Assembly: GCA_037039685.1 (NCBI GenBank)
Contig: JAWNGF010000006.1
Coordinates: 3,038,001-3,102,000 of the forward strand
Source of the DNA: Ceratobasidium sp. AG-K
Lineage: Eukaryota > Basidiomycota > Agaricomycetes > Cantharellales > Ceratobasidiaceae
Direction: 5' to 3'
Length of the DNA stretch: 64,000 nucleotides
Every line of letters starts with the position of its first letter. The stretch's first letter is position 1. Under the pieces are notes generated by a model. That model was given only the letters and a program-made list of their open reading frames with translations, was not told the DNA's origin and searched no databases. Shown piece by piece: positions 37,301 to 48,782 of the stretch. Both the position numbers and the translations under genes were made by a program.

Positions 37301-39192
37301 GCGACGAGAGCTTGCAAGTCATTTGGGAGACAACAAGATACACTGGCAGCCGGGATCCACTACCTCCAAGCCCAAATCCTCTCGTGCCGACCAAACCTTC
37401 AAGCCCACCCCAACAAAAATCAGGGGAGAACGACCTGGTAGACCTCCGGGCCCTTTCCAGTATCTGTGACCTCACACCAATTGGAGTGCTGAGTCCAGAG
37501 AATTACTACCTCATTATCCGGGCCATATGCAATCTTGAAGAGCCTGAAGAGCCTGCTCGCTCAGTCAATTCTTTCTATCGTGTCCATCCTCGGGCTCTCT
37601 ATCGTGCCTATCCTATCTATGATCAAGATACTATCCAGGGACATTGCCGGAGATTGATATCTAGGTGCCAATTACCAACAAGATCCTACAGGCATTCGTG
37701 GATGTTACAGCATACTGATATTATCCCGCTACTTCAGAAAAGCCTAACCTCCAGGTCTACAGCCAAAAGGTTCCTTTCGGCTGGTCAATTATGGCTTATA
37801 CAGACCCTTTATCCCAGTCTATCACACGCATCAAACTCCATTGCAGGACCTGTCTCCCCAATGCTTTCCCCGTCGCAGTGGTCAGACCCTGGACTTTGGA
37901 ATTCAGAACCTGTCTTTACAGTGTTGTCTAGTTCTCAGCAGTCGGACTATGACACCCAGGATTCAGCCGAGCACTCCGCTGGTTCAATCCTATTTGTCCA
38001 AGCACCTGATAGTCGTTACCCTGAACATAGTCAGCGTTATAATCCTGGGTCCAACGACTTGTCCACTCGGGGCCGAAGCCAATCGCGAAGCCGAAACCAA
38101 AGTCAAGATCAAATCCAAACCCGTGGCCGTAGCCCTACTCGGATTCGCATTCGTACCGCCAATCGTAGTCAAAGTCCGGTTCGCATTCGTACCCGCAACC
38201 GTGATCACAGCCGCAGCCCTATTTTCGTTCGGGATCGGCGGTCCACCTACATCCGCATTCGCGCTCGCACCCGTGATCATAGTCCCATTCCGATTCATAT
38301 CCACACTCGGAGCCGTGCTCAGAGTCATAGTCCGATCTTGATTCGTAGTGGTAGTCGTGCTCGCGGTCGCAGCCCTGTTCGTATCCGGGTCCGAGACCGC
38401 AGTGCTGGTCACAGTCCGATTCGCATTCAGACTCGTAACCGTATCCGTGGTCAAAACGAAGGTTGTTTGCAAGAGCTGATATTACGGGCTGGGGCTCGAG
38501 ATACGGAAGATAGGCGAGTGACCTGGGGTGACTTGGAAGGTGAAATAAGCGTTTCCGAAAGCACAGACGGGCAACTCGAAAGTTTGCTGCGTCAGGTGGA
38601 GGAGTTGTGGGAGGCGGACAGAGGGGATATTAGAGAGTCACTAGGGATGTGGGGGTTCCAACTTATGGAGAGCGTGTCCAAAGCGCACAATAGACCGCTT
38701 TCCAAGGAAGTCCGCGAGATGCTATACGACGTGCGTACCTTGGATCTCGGACGTTTGGGCTTGTTCATAATTTGGCATCAACAGGCAACGGGAGCACGGA
38801 AAAATCGCATAGAGCGTATGTGTTTCGAGGAAACCCCCGACGGTGCTGATGTAATAGCGTATGAGGATTGCACGACTGGCAGAGATTCAGAGTTGGAAAG
38901 CGGAACAAGTCCGGAGAGAGGCAAGATAGCGAAGAGCAGGGACGTTGGATGTATGCCGGCAGACGACGAACACCAACCAGGGGACGGCGATGTCGCAGGA
39001 AGGGGATTCATTATAATGGATGCAATGGGAAGTCGACCCGTATGGCAAGAGATGGGCGCTGAGCGCGCTGTTGCTGAGGGACGGGAGATAGGAGGTGAAG
39101 GGGATGGTTGTACCGAATATGGCGCTGAGAACAGGAGTTATCACATGCTTCATAAGGGGCATGTTGCTATTGATGTACCAGAGGATAAATGA
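34308..39192 (+). CDS. DUF6535 membrane protein with Arg/Ser-rich tail
   Basis: Starts MADRNESLGDSIK (ATG 34308). Early exons give a polar region, then the DUF6535 signature: AALFSAIAAAFLIES, SKKLQQDSADITAQT, hydrophobic helix WVNTLWYLSLSLSLATAF, LAKEWCHSFLTSRTGDPYG and MPELLALLPSLVHTAL. More membrane helices follow (35540-35960), then EPPAREFPDLRRGD, LSWLIKNCETPQSVDVALQS and a helical region typical of the family. The last ~580 codons (37440-39192) include an Arg/Ser-rich repeat (38070-38460) and a charged end. The frame changes near 35870 and again near 37430; one may be an unrecognised intron, the other probably an indel. DUF6535 has no known function. The family is expanded in Agaricomycetes. 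Confidence 0.72.
38070..38460 (+). repeat. Arg/Ser-rich imperfect tandem repeat in coding sequence
   Basis: The reading frame here repeats units of roughly 10-24 residues built on RSP.RIR.R.R, RSQSRSR and TRDHSPIPI-type motifs. At the DNA level the units share ATTCG and CGTAGTC-like cores. The tract resembles an RS domain but with many Ile residues, and it lies in the tail of a membrane protein. Confidence 0.8.
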
Positions 39193-39456
39193 AAGTAGTA
39201 TCCGAGGTGTTCAGCATCAGCCAGGTGGCCAAACTTAGTTAGTATGTGCGGAGCCTTCAAGCAGCACTAAGTGCTAGGGAGCCAGGGAATCTTCAATTAG
39301 TTATATGGTACTATGCGGTACCATACAGTGGTTATACACAATGGGGCACAATTAGCTTGCTAATCAAGTCGTGATGTGGCGCTTACTGGAAACCGTATTT
39401 GCAAATACTCGTCATACGTGGTCAGGGTCCTCATTCGCGTCTTGTGCTCGCCGACG

Positions 39457-42400
39457 ATGCGGTTCAGGACTGGCTTGCTCCTATTACTCCAGGCTCTGAG
39501 TTATGTTTCAGCACTTGAAGAGTCTGAAGCCGGGGTAATCGACTGGCACAAGGAGCTCGTCGGAGTCCCGCTGACCGACTCGATAAAGACGCTCCCCGCT
39601 TTCATTCGCTCCGACCCCAAATCTCCGACAAAGAAAACCGGACTGGCTGTTGCGACGAAAAGCAATGTACTTGCTGTTATTAATCCTGGGAGTGCCGGAA
39701 ATATAGGTGCGTCTCGTATGTCCTGCGTTTGTCGTAGTTGCTGACCGCGTGTAGTCTGGAGGAGAGAGTTTGACCAGTCCGAGGGTCGTATTTTAGAGTA
39801 CAAGACTCACCGCGATGGTACGCCTTTAGTAAAAACTGATTAGATTGCGGCTTGCTCACTAGTCCTCTTCCAGCCCTCATCACAATATCCGGTCCAGGCG
39901 GCTCTCATGTCCGATTATTCGAGGCGTTCACCGGCAACTTGCTCTGGGAGCGCCAACTGCACCCAATCACCCTCGGCAAACTACTAGAGCCACCGAGCCT
40001 CGGTGTAGACGTTGCCTTCTGGCACGACATACGCGACATTGACGCGTATGTGCTCACCAACGGAAACACCGTCAGCCGACTCGAGGGCAAGTCGGGCAAG
40101 ACTGTTTGGTCATGGTCTACCGATGATATCAGGTACTATTCGAGTTTATTGCTCTACCTCACTTGCTAATATTTCTTTAGTGTCCTCCTCTCGCGCGTCG
40201 TTCTCTCTGAAACCTCAATCTACGCCATTGGACTGACCAAGACCGATTCCTATGCTCTCAGCGTCACCGTCATCGACCGTGAATCAGGCGCGCTGACCTC
40301 GCAAACTCGAATCCCGTCTCAAATTACCCGCGGCATGCGCGATGTATTCGTCCTAACTCCCTTTGACACCCAAACACCTGCGATCGCATGGTTCGAAAAG
40401 GCTACTGGGACGCTGCATTCGGCGCTCTTGACTGACGGCCAGAAAATAAAACCGCAGAAGATGGACTCGACTAGGACATTTGCTCGCGTACATGATGTTC
40501 AACTGGAGGCCAAGGGACTGTTCGTGGCCGAGACCAAGGATAACCTGCCATACGTGTTTGGAATGAGCGAGGCTGGACTGGTTCAGAAATGGGATTTCGA
40601 CGATTCGGTGCGTACTATTACGTGTTGTTTGATCAGACCTAACCTGTTTATAGGCCGTTTCGAAGAGCGAGACTCCGTCGTTGTTTAGTGGAGGAACTGA
40701 CCGTGAAGGCAACCCGTACATTGCGCGCGTGTTCTGGTCTCTCAGCACTGGGGCAAGTCTCCACCCACCTTCACTTCCTCATTACTGACAATACGTTTGG
40801 TCCTGCAGCTCGCACATCTTCATATGTACGCTGCTCACGGCTCGGAAGGCAAGGGCATCAGCATGGGATCGACATTCTCATTCGACACCGCCGAGCACGG
40901 AGTCATCCTGCACGTAGGTTGCCTACTTGTAATATCGGTCCTCTCATTTCTAATTCAACTCCTCAGTGCGCTATCGACGCTTTCATGCCCCACCAATACA
41001 ATATTCAATATCGTATGGCGCTCACCACCTCGACGGGCTCGATCCAAATGTGGCAAATCCAAGACCATCAATGGACTCGCGACGAGGCGTTGGCGGACAT
41101 CGCGTTGGCCACGTTGGTAGACCTTCCCGAACGCAAGATTGCCGACGAGTTGGGAGCTTCCGAGCATCGAGGATTTGCAGAACGGTTACAAGCGCACATT
41201 ATTGCCACCCAGGCAAGTATCATCTACGCTCATCTCTTCGCTTGAGCTGACTTTTTGTGGCAGAACCTCCCGCAATATATCGCTCAGTTCACAAAACGAT
41301 TCGCCACGGGGTCCTACAGCTCGGCTACCTCTCCATCCACGTCTGCGGCCCTCGAGCGCGACGCATTCGGATTCCGTAAGCTCCTTGTGGTGGCTACGAA
41401 CCACGGCACCGTACTCGGAATCGATACCGCTCGCGGAACCGTGGTCTGGCGCCGGATTGTCGGAATCAGCTCGACCGGACCAGCGGATGTGATCCCGTTC
41501 AAGTTGTTCCTCGTCAAGAGCGCATTGGAGGGACCCGTACCCGAGGTTGTCTTGGTTGCCGAGCGAAAGATTCGGGGCAAGGTAGGTCTTGGTTTATCAT
41601 TTTTGTGGGTGTGTCATTGATTGGTTGGGCAGAAAACGAAATCCTCGGTCGTGTTCCATTTCGAGGCGCTTACGGGTCGGTGGATTGGACAAGGTCGGGC
41701 AGCGGGACATAAAGTCTCGGATGCGGGCGTTGCCGAGGCGTTTTTGATCCCTGGCCATGGTGGAGTGGTTGGAGTTGTTTCCGCGGATGGCATGGTGAGT
41801 TAATCCGCTACCGTTATGACGATTTTTCTCAAGTCGGCATAGATCAACACCTATCCTACCTCTGCCTCGAGCCTGAATCTCGACTCGTCAAACCTCTACT
41901 TTACGCGTCAAACTGGATCCGAACTCCACGGCTACACCTTTGGCCCAAGTCTCGAATCGCCAGCCGTCGAAACATGGAAAAAATCATTCACCGAGGCCGC
42001 ATCGTTCCCCAACACGGCCGCATCCACACTCGAGCTTATCCACCGCCCATCCTCGCCCATCGCCTCGTTTGGAAAAGTCCTCGGTGACCGCACGACGCTG
42101 TACAAGTACCTCAGCCCGCACGCCGCCGTCGTACTCGCTCCGGACCACGCCGTTCGAGTACTCGACCTCGTTTCTGGTGCGATCGTGTTTGATTCTGGGG
42201 CGCTGCCCGAGAAGCCGAGCGTGACGTTTACGGAGAACTGGTTGGTGTATGCGCACGAGGTTGTTGGGAACGCGACGGACAAGGGCACGAGGGTCGTGTC
42301 GGTCGAGTTGTACGAGGGAAGCGGCAAGGATGACAAGACGAGCAGGTGAGTGCGGCGAGTCGGGGTGTGAACGAATGCTGACTTGTGCGTCCAGCGTGGA

Positions 42401-43030
42401 TACGTCGAGCTTTGCCGAGGACAGCGTGCGAGTTCATGCGATTCAGCAGAGCTGGATGTTCCCATACCCGGTAGTTTCGTTGGGTACGACCGCTACCAAG
42501 TTTGGAATCTCGACCAAGGGGTTGCTGTGTGAGTTTACTATCCATAAATGACTCGATATTTTGCTAATAGGGCATTTAGTGGCAACATCAAAGGGGCAAG
42601 TGTACCACCTTCATCGACGACTCCTCGATCCTCGTCGACCAATGCAAAAACCTACCGCTCAAGAGCAAGAAGAGATGCTCATGCCATACGATCCCATCCT
42701 TCCTCCTGACACTCGCCGGATTGTCACGCACAAAAACCAGGTACGTATTGGCCTTCTCAATTTTAGCCCGTGTACTTACTTGTTCATCAGGTCCTTGGCA
42801 CCACTCACCTTATCGCCGCCCCGACCCTACTCGAGTCTACGTCATGCGTCCTCGCTTATGGCCTTGACCTCTTCCACACTCGCGTCACGCCGTCGGGCAC
42901 GTTTGACCTTCTCGGCGCTGGGTTCAACAAGACGCAGTTGCTGCTGACCATTATTGGATTGAGCGTGGCCATTGTGGTTGTGCGGCCGTTGGTGGCGAGG
43001 AAAACATTGCATGCGAGTTGGTACCATTAG
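39457..43030 (+). CDS. EMC1: ER membrane protein complex subunit 1
   Basis: The largest lumenal subunit of the EMC insertase. The ATG at 39457 starts a signal peptide (MRFRTGLLLLLQALSYVSA). About ten exons encode beta-propeller-type repeats: DWHKELVGVPL, GLAVATKSNVLAVI, VWRREFDQSEGRI, GPGGSHVRLFEA, LEGKSGKTVWSWSTDDI, LVVATNHGTVLGIDTA, VLVAERKIRGK and HVRVLDL-like segments. The conserved C-terminal region (old name DUF1620) follows, with VRVHAIQQSWMFPYPV, LGTTATKFGISTKGLL, HLHRRLLDPRRP, PYDPILPPDTRRIVTH and LGTTHLIAAPTLLEST, and a single transmembrane helix near the end (LLLTIIGLSVAIVVV). All introns have GT-AG ends, no frame break is seen, and length fits the family. A partial decayed copy lies at 46500-48575. 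Confidence 0.92.
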
Positions 43031-43420
43031 ACTGGGTTGAGAAGGTTGTAGGTGTAGAAAATATGTTGTAATAGTATTTATTGAACAGGACAAGTTGGAA
43101 GTTATAGGATGTGGGTGATGCGACAAGTCGAAATCCTGCGGGTGCTCGGAGTTATTATGTTCATGCGCCATTGGAAGTGTAGCCTTTTATTGACCAGATT
43201 ACATTAAGGGTTATATAACACATCGCAGGACCCAAGTAGAGTGAAAATGGTTGACTTGGCGACGACCAAGGCAGAAGCAAGGTCGGTGGTCCCGATGCAC
43301 TAACCAGAAAAGATATCGGAACCGGCATTTGCTCATTTGTACGTGAGCCTGTGCATCTAGTATAGCATAGTCAATTCATACCATTAGCCAAGAAACTTCC
43401 GTAGACAGGCGATACTTACG
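43031..43420. other. 3' flank of EMC1
   Basis: Contains the EMC1 3' untranslated region. About 43020-43130 is closely matched by 48470-48575 downstream of the EMC1 copy, which shows that the duplication included non-coding DNA. Nothing else is recognised. Confidence 0.6.
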
Positions 43421-43496
43421 GCCTTGTAAACGATTGAGGCAGTTGGGCGTTCTGATGGATCGGATTTCCAGCAATCTGTGACTTTGCCACAAACAT
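43421..43496 (-). pseudogene. isolated TKL kinase C-lobe remnant
   Basis: The minus strand reads GKVTDCWKSDPSERPTASIV followed by a GTAAGT donor-like site, the hallmark end of a TKL kinase domain. The kinase upstream (43866-45080) already has its own equivalent segment, so this is a second, isolated copy left from a tandem duplication. Confidence 0.55.
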
Positions 43497-43865
43497 TAAA
43501 ACGACGATATAAAAGTGTGCAATATACGAGCTTGTGCACCTATTTGAAGCGATTCTGGCCATGTAACTGTCAATTTGACACATATCTTAGCTCCCCTGTG
43601 ATAACTGAATGTGCGTGTCACATATTGTGGGCCCTAAAAAGTGTACAATAAAATATCGCAAAACATCCGCAATTAATTTTGAAGCCCGTAGTAATGTCTA
43701 TTCGAGCACGCAGAGAACCCCATTTGTAGCCTTAATACCAATGTAATGCGCATACCGGAGGCTATAATCGATACTAATATGTCTCTTGGCTCTGAGTCAA
43801 TGCTCGCATCTGGTTCAACTCTGATGCTTAGGAGGACTACCAACAGCCACAGTGACATGACTTAC

Positions 43866-45080
43866 CCCATTGGAGACATACGAAGCGGTCAGACGTTCCG
43901 TCTGGTTGGTTGCCCAACACCCTATTATTAACTCCCAAACTTGGTTGCCATGCGGGTCCAGGTCGAGGAAATTGGGTCGCGACGGCCTAAGTTGCCCTCG
44001 AATTATCTCCAGTTCTTCAATCGGGCCTATTACTTTATCTCCGTAAGGTCGCTTCCCTGAAAATATTTCCTTCCCGTAGAACGATCAGTGCAATATATCT
44101 CAACAGTAGTCTTGACATACTCACCACCATAGTCTAGAGGGAAAGCGATCACAGTTAGATCAGAATCGCCAATTATCCTGGGAAACAATGAAACTCAACT
44201 ATAGCAAGCGCATATACGTCTCCAGCTGTAGTGCTATCTGATTGTAGAGAAAGAATTTCCGGAGCCTACCCCATGCAATGCAGTTTTAGATTTTAGTTAG
44301 GTATCCGATCATCTGTACGTACCTGATACTGCTTGGTTCCACTTCCCGATTGGGTTGCCGAGAATTCGATGCTATTTTGCTCCATAATTGAAAGGCCAAA
44401 GTCAGTCAGTTTAACCTGACCTTCGTCTGAGATCAACACGTTTGCCTGTATAACGTCATGATCCATTGAGGTCAACGTGGTGAAAACCCTACCCCTTTGA
44501 CGTCGCCGTGAACCTGGTAGTGGAACATAAGACATATTGTTTACACGTTACGTAAGGAGTAATTCGTCAACTTACCAACGGCGTCTCGTGAAGAAATGCT
44601 ATTGCGTTGGAAAGTTGAGCGCACTGGTATCAGCGTGAGTCACTTGCTGTTTAACCAGCCTACAACGCCGGACGCACCAATAAAAAGCGGTTGGCCCTTG
44701 GATGAGCATTCAGATATGCTATAACGTCTCCGTTTTTCATCCAAGGAGACACCATCGCGAAAGCGTAACGAAAAACAGCGAATCCCATCACTTCGAGTAT
44801 GTTCTCATGTCGGTGAGGTGACCAATACCAGAGTTCGCGGATGGAACGCTACAAACCTTGAGTTTCATTGGCAATTGAGTTCACAGACAGTTGGACTTAC
44901 TTTAAGTTGTTTGCGCTTACAATTGTGGAATGCGCACTTAACCGCGACCAACCGACCGCTCGATAGAGACAGTTTGTACACTTCGGCTAGGCCTGAACGG
45001 ATTCGGGTGCAGTAAGCAGGTTCTCGGAGGTTCCAAGTTCACGCGAGTAGTTGTCAATGCGTTTTTCGGTACAGAATGCG
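43866..45080 (-). CDS. TKL-type protein kinase
   Basis: Spliced minus-strand exons give a complete kinase domain: SGLAEVYKLSL glycine loop, LVAVKCAF lysine, RSIRELWYWSPHRHENIL helix C, MVSPWMKNGDVIAYL, CAQLSNAIAFLHETP, HGDVK catalytic loop, ANVLISDEGQVKLTDFG, APEILSLQSD, GKRPYGDK, and GNQVWELIIGCWATNQTERL. Lys, Glu, Asp, Asn and DFG residues are present, so catalysis is plausible. The glycine loop is weak (SGLAEVY). Introns interrupt at the same places as in the kinases at 2441-5449 and 8593-10092. The N-terminus is unresolved; frames at 45238-45900 could supply it. The exact C-terminal exon after 43866 is not clear. Confidence 0.7.
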
Positions 45081-45237
45081 ACCAAATCTTCAACAGACTA
45101 AAACATGAAATATTTAGCTGAGATACACAGGGTGAGTTGAAACTCAACAACCGTTTCTTGAGTGATTCGAAGAGGTTGGGGTTGAACTAGATATTGCTTC
45201 ATCAGATCAACTGAATTCGGTCCATTCCAGCGAGTGA

Positions 45238-45900
45238 TTACCCAAACATACCGGCAGTTGAATTCTCACTGTATAATTGATGGATAGAATACTTTCTGTT
45301 AAGCCTGTCCACGATGATTTGCTCGGTCTCTCCTTTTGTAGGTCGGAAAGAAGTATATCCAAGATTCTTGAGCTCTACAATCAACTCATTTATGTTTAGG
45401 TACCAGTTTTCGTCAACTGCGCTGATATTGAGACTGCCGGAGCGAACAGATCTTGTAGGTGGGCTCCACAGCTTGGTGACAAGCTCCCGAAATGGAAATT
45501 GTGTGTTTCCAAGGTCAAATATTTCGTGAAAATAAGGTTGGTCCGGTGCACAAACTCGTTGAATGAATGACTGTATTGACTCCCCTGGTTCTGAAACCTG
45601 GACATTTTTGATGTAGTAATGTAGTGCGATGTACTCTGGGCAAACTTCTCCAGATTGGGAACTGATAGTCTCTAGCACTAAGCAGTCCTTATCCCGTAAA
45701 AAATGTGGAATCCTTTGACAAATCGAGCGCTTGAGGCAAATTTAACGATGCCTGGTTGAGAGAGGAATGCCTGAAGGTGATTTGGACCATGGAACCCCCC
45801 CTCCCGACGGCAGTGTTCGTACACATCTTCCAGGAGTTCACATTACCCAGAGTATCCTCGTGACTCCCGGAGGAAAAATCTGTCAGCCAACTGTTCATTT
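45238..45900 (-). CDS. unrecognised frames upstream of TKL kinase
   Basis: Two overlapping minus-strand frames of good length. The longer (45678-45238, 146 codons) reads through CPEYIALHYYIKNVQVS, CAPDQPYFHEIFDLG and YLNINELIVELKNLGY with a sensible hydrophobic pattern. The upstream frame (45898-45689) is shorter. I recognise no domain. They may be N-terminal exons of the kinase on the same strand or a separate small gene. Confidence 0.35.
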
Positions 45901-46499
45901 TGAGGTTGAATTGTTGGTCAAGTTTGTCACACTTGAAGCGAAAAGTCGAAGAAGGTGATAACCTAGTTCTCTAGTCCCAGGCGAGAGCGCAAAGTCGGGT
46001 AAGGTTATTCAACCTGAGAAGGTCAAGTTATGAACCTTCGCGTAAGTACCTACCCTAAGTAAGGGGTTGCAACAACGTCAAACAAAGGTGCATAGCAATA
46101 AGAGTTTCCTTTTAGGGGGAACAACCCAACCCAACTGGGAGAGGATCCCGAGTGGGTATTGTAAGGTAGCCAAGCGCTTTGTGGTGAAGTTCGTCGTGAA
46201 TGAAACCGGAGATAATGTCAGGTTTTGCTGTCGTTTACCTGGTGAGTTCAAGGGTGAGGCTGTGTGGCGGAACCGGCGTAAGCGAACAACCAGGACATCG
46301 CTGTAGGAGGCGAAGGTTGGGGAGACGTAGTCACGTGGTGCTTGACCTCCTGTGGTAAACCATCTTATATCGCGCATTCGGTCACCGACGCGATCTTACT
46401 CTCTTGCGGCGCGCCCTGTCGGGACATCTTCAACACCCTTCGGAGATTCATTTTGCGTGTTTATAAAATACAATTACCTATAACCGCTCACCCTCAGGG
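45901..46499. other. spacer before EMC1 copy
   Basis: Short frames on both strands (for example 46078-46377 minus) have no recognisable motif. Homology to EMC1 begins abruptly at about 46500, so this stretch contains one breakpoint of the duplication. Confidence 0.4.
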
Positions 46500-48575
46500 G
46501 ACGCGTGTGTGAGCTCACCAACGGCAATGCCATCAGCCGACTCGAAGGTAAGTCGGGCAAGACTATTTGGTCATTGTCTACCAATGATATCAGGTACTAT
46601 TCAAGTTTATTGCTTTACTTCGTATGCTGGTATTACTCTATCCTTCTCTCTCGCGTCGTCCTCTCTGGAACCTCGATCTACGTCATCGGAATGACAAGAC
46701 CGATTCTTATGCACTTATGTCCAACGTAAGATCATTTATACTCGTTTCCCTCTCCGTCCACGTCCACGTCCACAGCCCTCGAACGCGACGCATTCGGATT
46801 CCGCAAGCCCCTTGTGGTGGCTACGAACCATGGTGTCGCACTCGGAATCGATACTGCTCGGTGGATTGTGGTTTGGCGTCGCATTGACGGAATCAGCTAG
46901 ACCGGACCACTGGATGTAACCCCGTTCAAGCCGTTTCCCGTCACGAGCGCATTGGAGCGACCTGTACCCAAGGTTGTCTTGGTAGCTGAGCGAAAGATTC
47001 GCGGCAAGGTGAGCCTTAGCTTCAATTCATGGATAGGCGGGGTTGCTAATTGTTGGGATAGAAAACGAAATCCCCGGTCATGTTCCATTTCGAGGCGCTT
47101 ACGGGCCAATGGATTGGACAAGGACGAGCGATGGGACATGAAGTCTCGAATGTGGGCGTTGCCGAGGTATTTTTGATCCTGGGCATAGTGGAGTTGTTGG
47201 AGTTGTTTCTGCGGACGGCATGGTAAGTTAATCCGTTACAATTATGAATTTTTTTCTTAAGGTGACATAGATCAACGCCTAACCTACCTACCTCCGCCTC
47301 GATCCTGCACCTGGACTTATCAGACCTCTACTTTACCCGTCAAATCGGATCCGAAGTCCATGGTTGTACCATTGACCCAAGCCTCGAAACACCAGCCGTC
47401 GAAACATGGAAAAAATTATTCACCGAGGCCGCATCGTTCTCTCAGCACGACCGAATCCGCGCTCGAAATCATCCACCGTCCATCCTCGCCCACCGTCTTC
47501 GTTTGGAAAAGTCCTCGGCAACCACACGAGGTTCTACAAGTACCTCAGCCCCACGCCGCCCTCGTACTCGCTCCAGACCACGCTTTCCGAGTACTCGATC
47601 TCGTTTCGGGTGCGACCGCCTTTGATTCTGGAGCATTTCCTGAGAAGCCGAGTGTGATGTTTACGGAGAACTTGTGGATGTATGCGCACGAAGTTATTGG
47701 AAATGCGACGGACAAAGGGACGCGGGTTGTTTCAGTCGAGTTGTACGAGGGGGGTGGCAAGGATGGTAAGACTAGTAGGTGGGTTTGGCAAGTCGCAAAT
47801 GTGAGCAAGTGCTGATTCGTGTGTCTAGTGTGGATGCACTGAGCTTTGCCGAGGAGAGTGCGCGTGTTCACGCCATTCAGCAAAGTTGGATGTTCCCCTA
47901 CCCCATCGTTTCACTGAGTACGACCGCTACCAAATTTGGAATCTCAACCAAGGGCTGCTGTGTGAGTTCATTCCGCATGAATTGCTGGATATCTTGCTGA
48001 TGGAATATGTTTAGTGGCAACATCAAAGGGCCAAGTGTACCACCCCCATCGACGGCTTCTCGATCCTCGTCGACCAACGCAAAAGCCTACTGCTCAGGAG
48101 CAAGAAGAGATTCTCATGCCATATGAACCAATCCTTCCTCCTGATACTCGTCGCATCGTCACGCACAAAAACCGGGTACATATTGCCCTTCTCGTTTGTA
48201 GCCCTTGAATTGACGTATTATCACCAGGCACTTGGGACCACCCACCTCATCGCCGCCCCGACGCTACTCGAGCCTACGTCATGCGTGCTCACCTATGACC
48301 TCGATCTCTTCCACACTTGCGTCACACCGCCGGGCACGTTTGACCTACTAGGTGCTGGGTTCAACAAGCCGCAGTTGCTGCTGACCGTTGTTGGATTGAG
48401 CGTGGCGATCATGATTGTACGGCCTTTGGTGCCAAGGAGGACGTTACACGCGAGATAGTACCATTAGACGGAGTTAAACAGGTTGTATGCGTGTAGAAAT
48501 TATGTTGTAATAGTATTTATTAAATAGGACAAGTTGCAAGTTATAGGATGTGGGTGATGCAATGACTAGGAGCGC
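46500..48575 (+). pseudogene. partial, decayed duplicate of EMC1
   Basis: The segment 46500-46720 matches EMC1 at about 40045-40255 (ELTNGNAISRLEGKSGK versus VLTNGNTVSRLEGKSGK). The next part jumps to the equivalent of about 41325 and continues collinearly to the EMC1 stop and 3' flank (43130). About 1.07 kb of internal EMC1 sequence and all N-terminal exons, including the signal peptide, are missing. Introns are retained, so this is a DNA duplication, not a retrocopy. An in-frame TAG at 46898-46900 and several indels destroy the frame. Late parts remain well preserved (VRVHAIQQSWMFPYPIVSL-type, and the C-terminal TM helix), giving short open frames that should not be read as a gene. Confidence 0.88.
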
Positions 48576-48782
48576 CGAGAGTGCCTGGAAGTGTTGTGTT
48601 TATGCGTTCCTTGACGGCGGTTTGACGTACCGCGCGAGACTTCCTGCAGCTCAATGACATGTGTGTGCTTGTTTCACAGCCTTGGAGAAAGACGCATTTT
48701 TATTTCATCAATTCAACACATGGTGAAAACTTTGCCAACGACAAACGACTGGGGAACAACCCAGTGCTGTGGGGTATATCCC

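Noticed and set aside
37990..38472. Minus-strand 160-codon open frame over the Arg/Ser repeat
   Set aside because: It is the mirror of a low-complexity plus-strand repeat with biased codons and has no independent motif.
46500..48575. A second functional EMC1 gene
   Set aside because: It lacks the signal peptide and first exons, has a large internal deletion, an in-frame TAG at 46898 and several indels.
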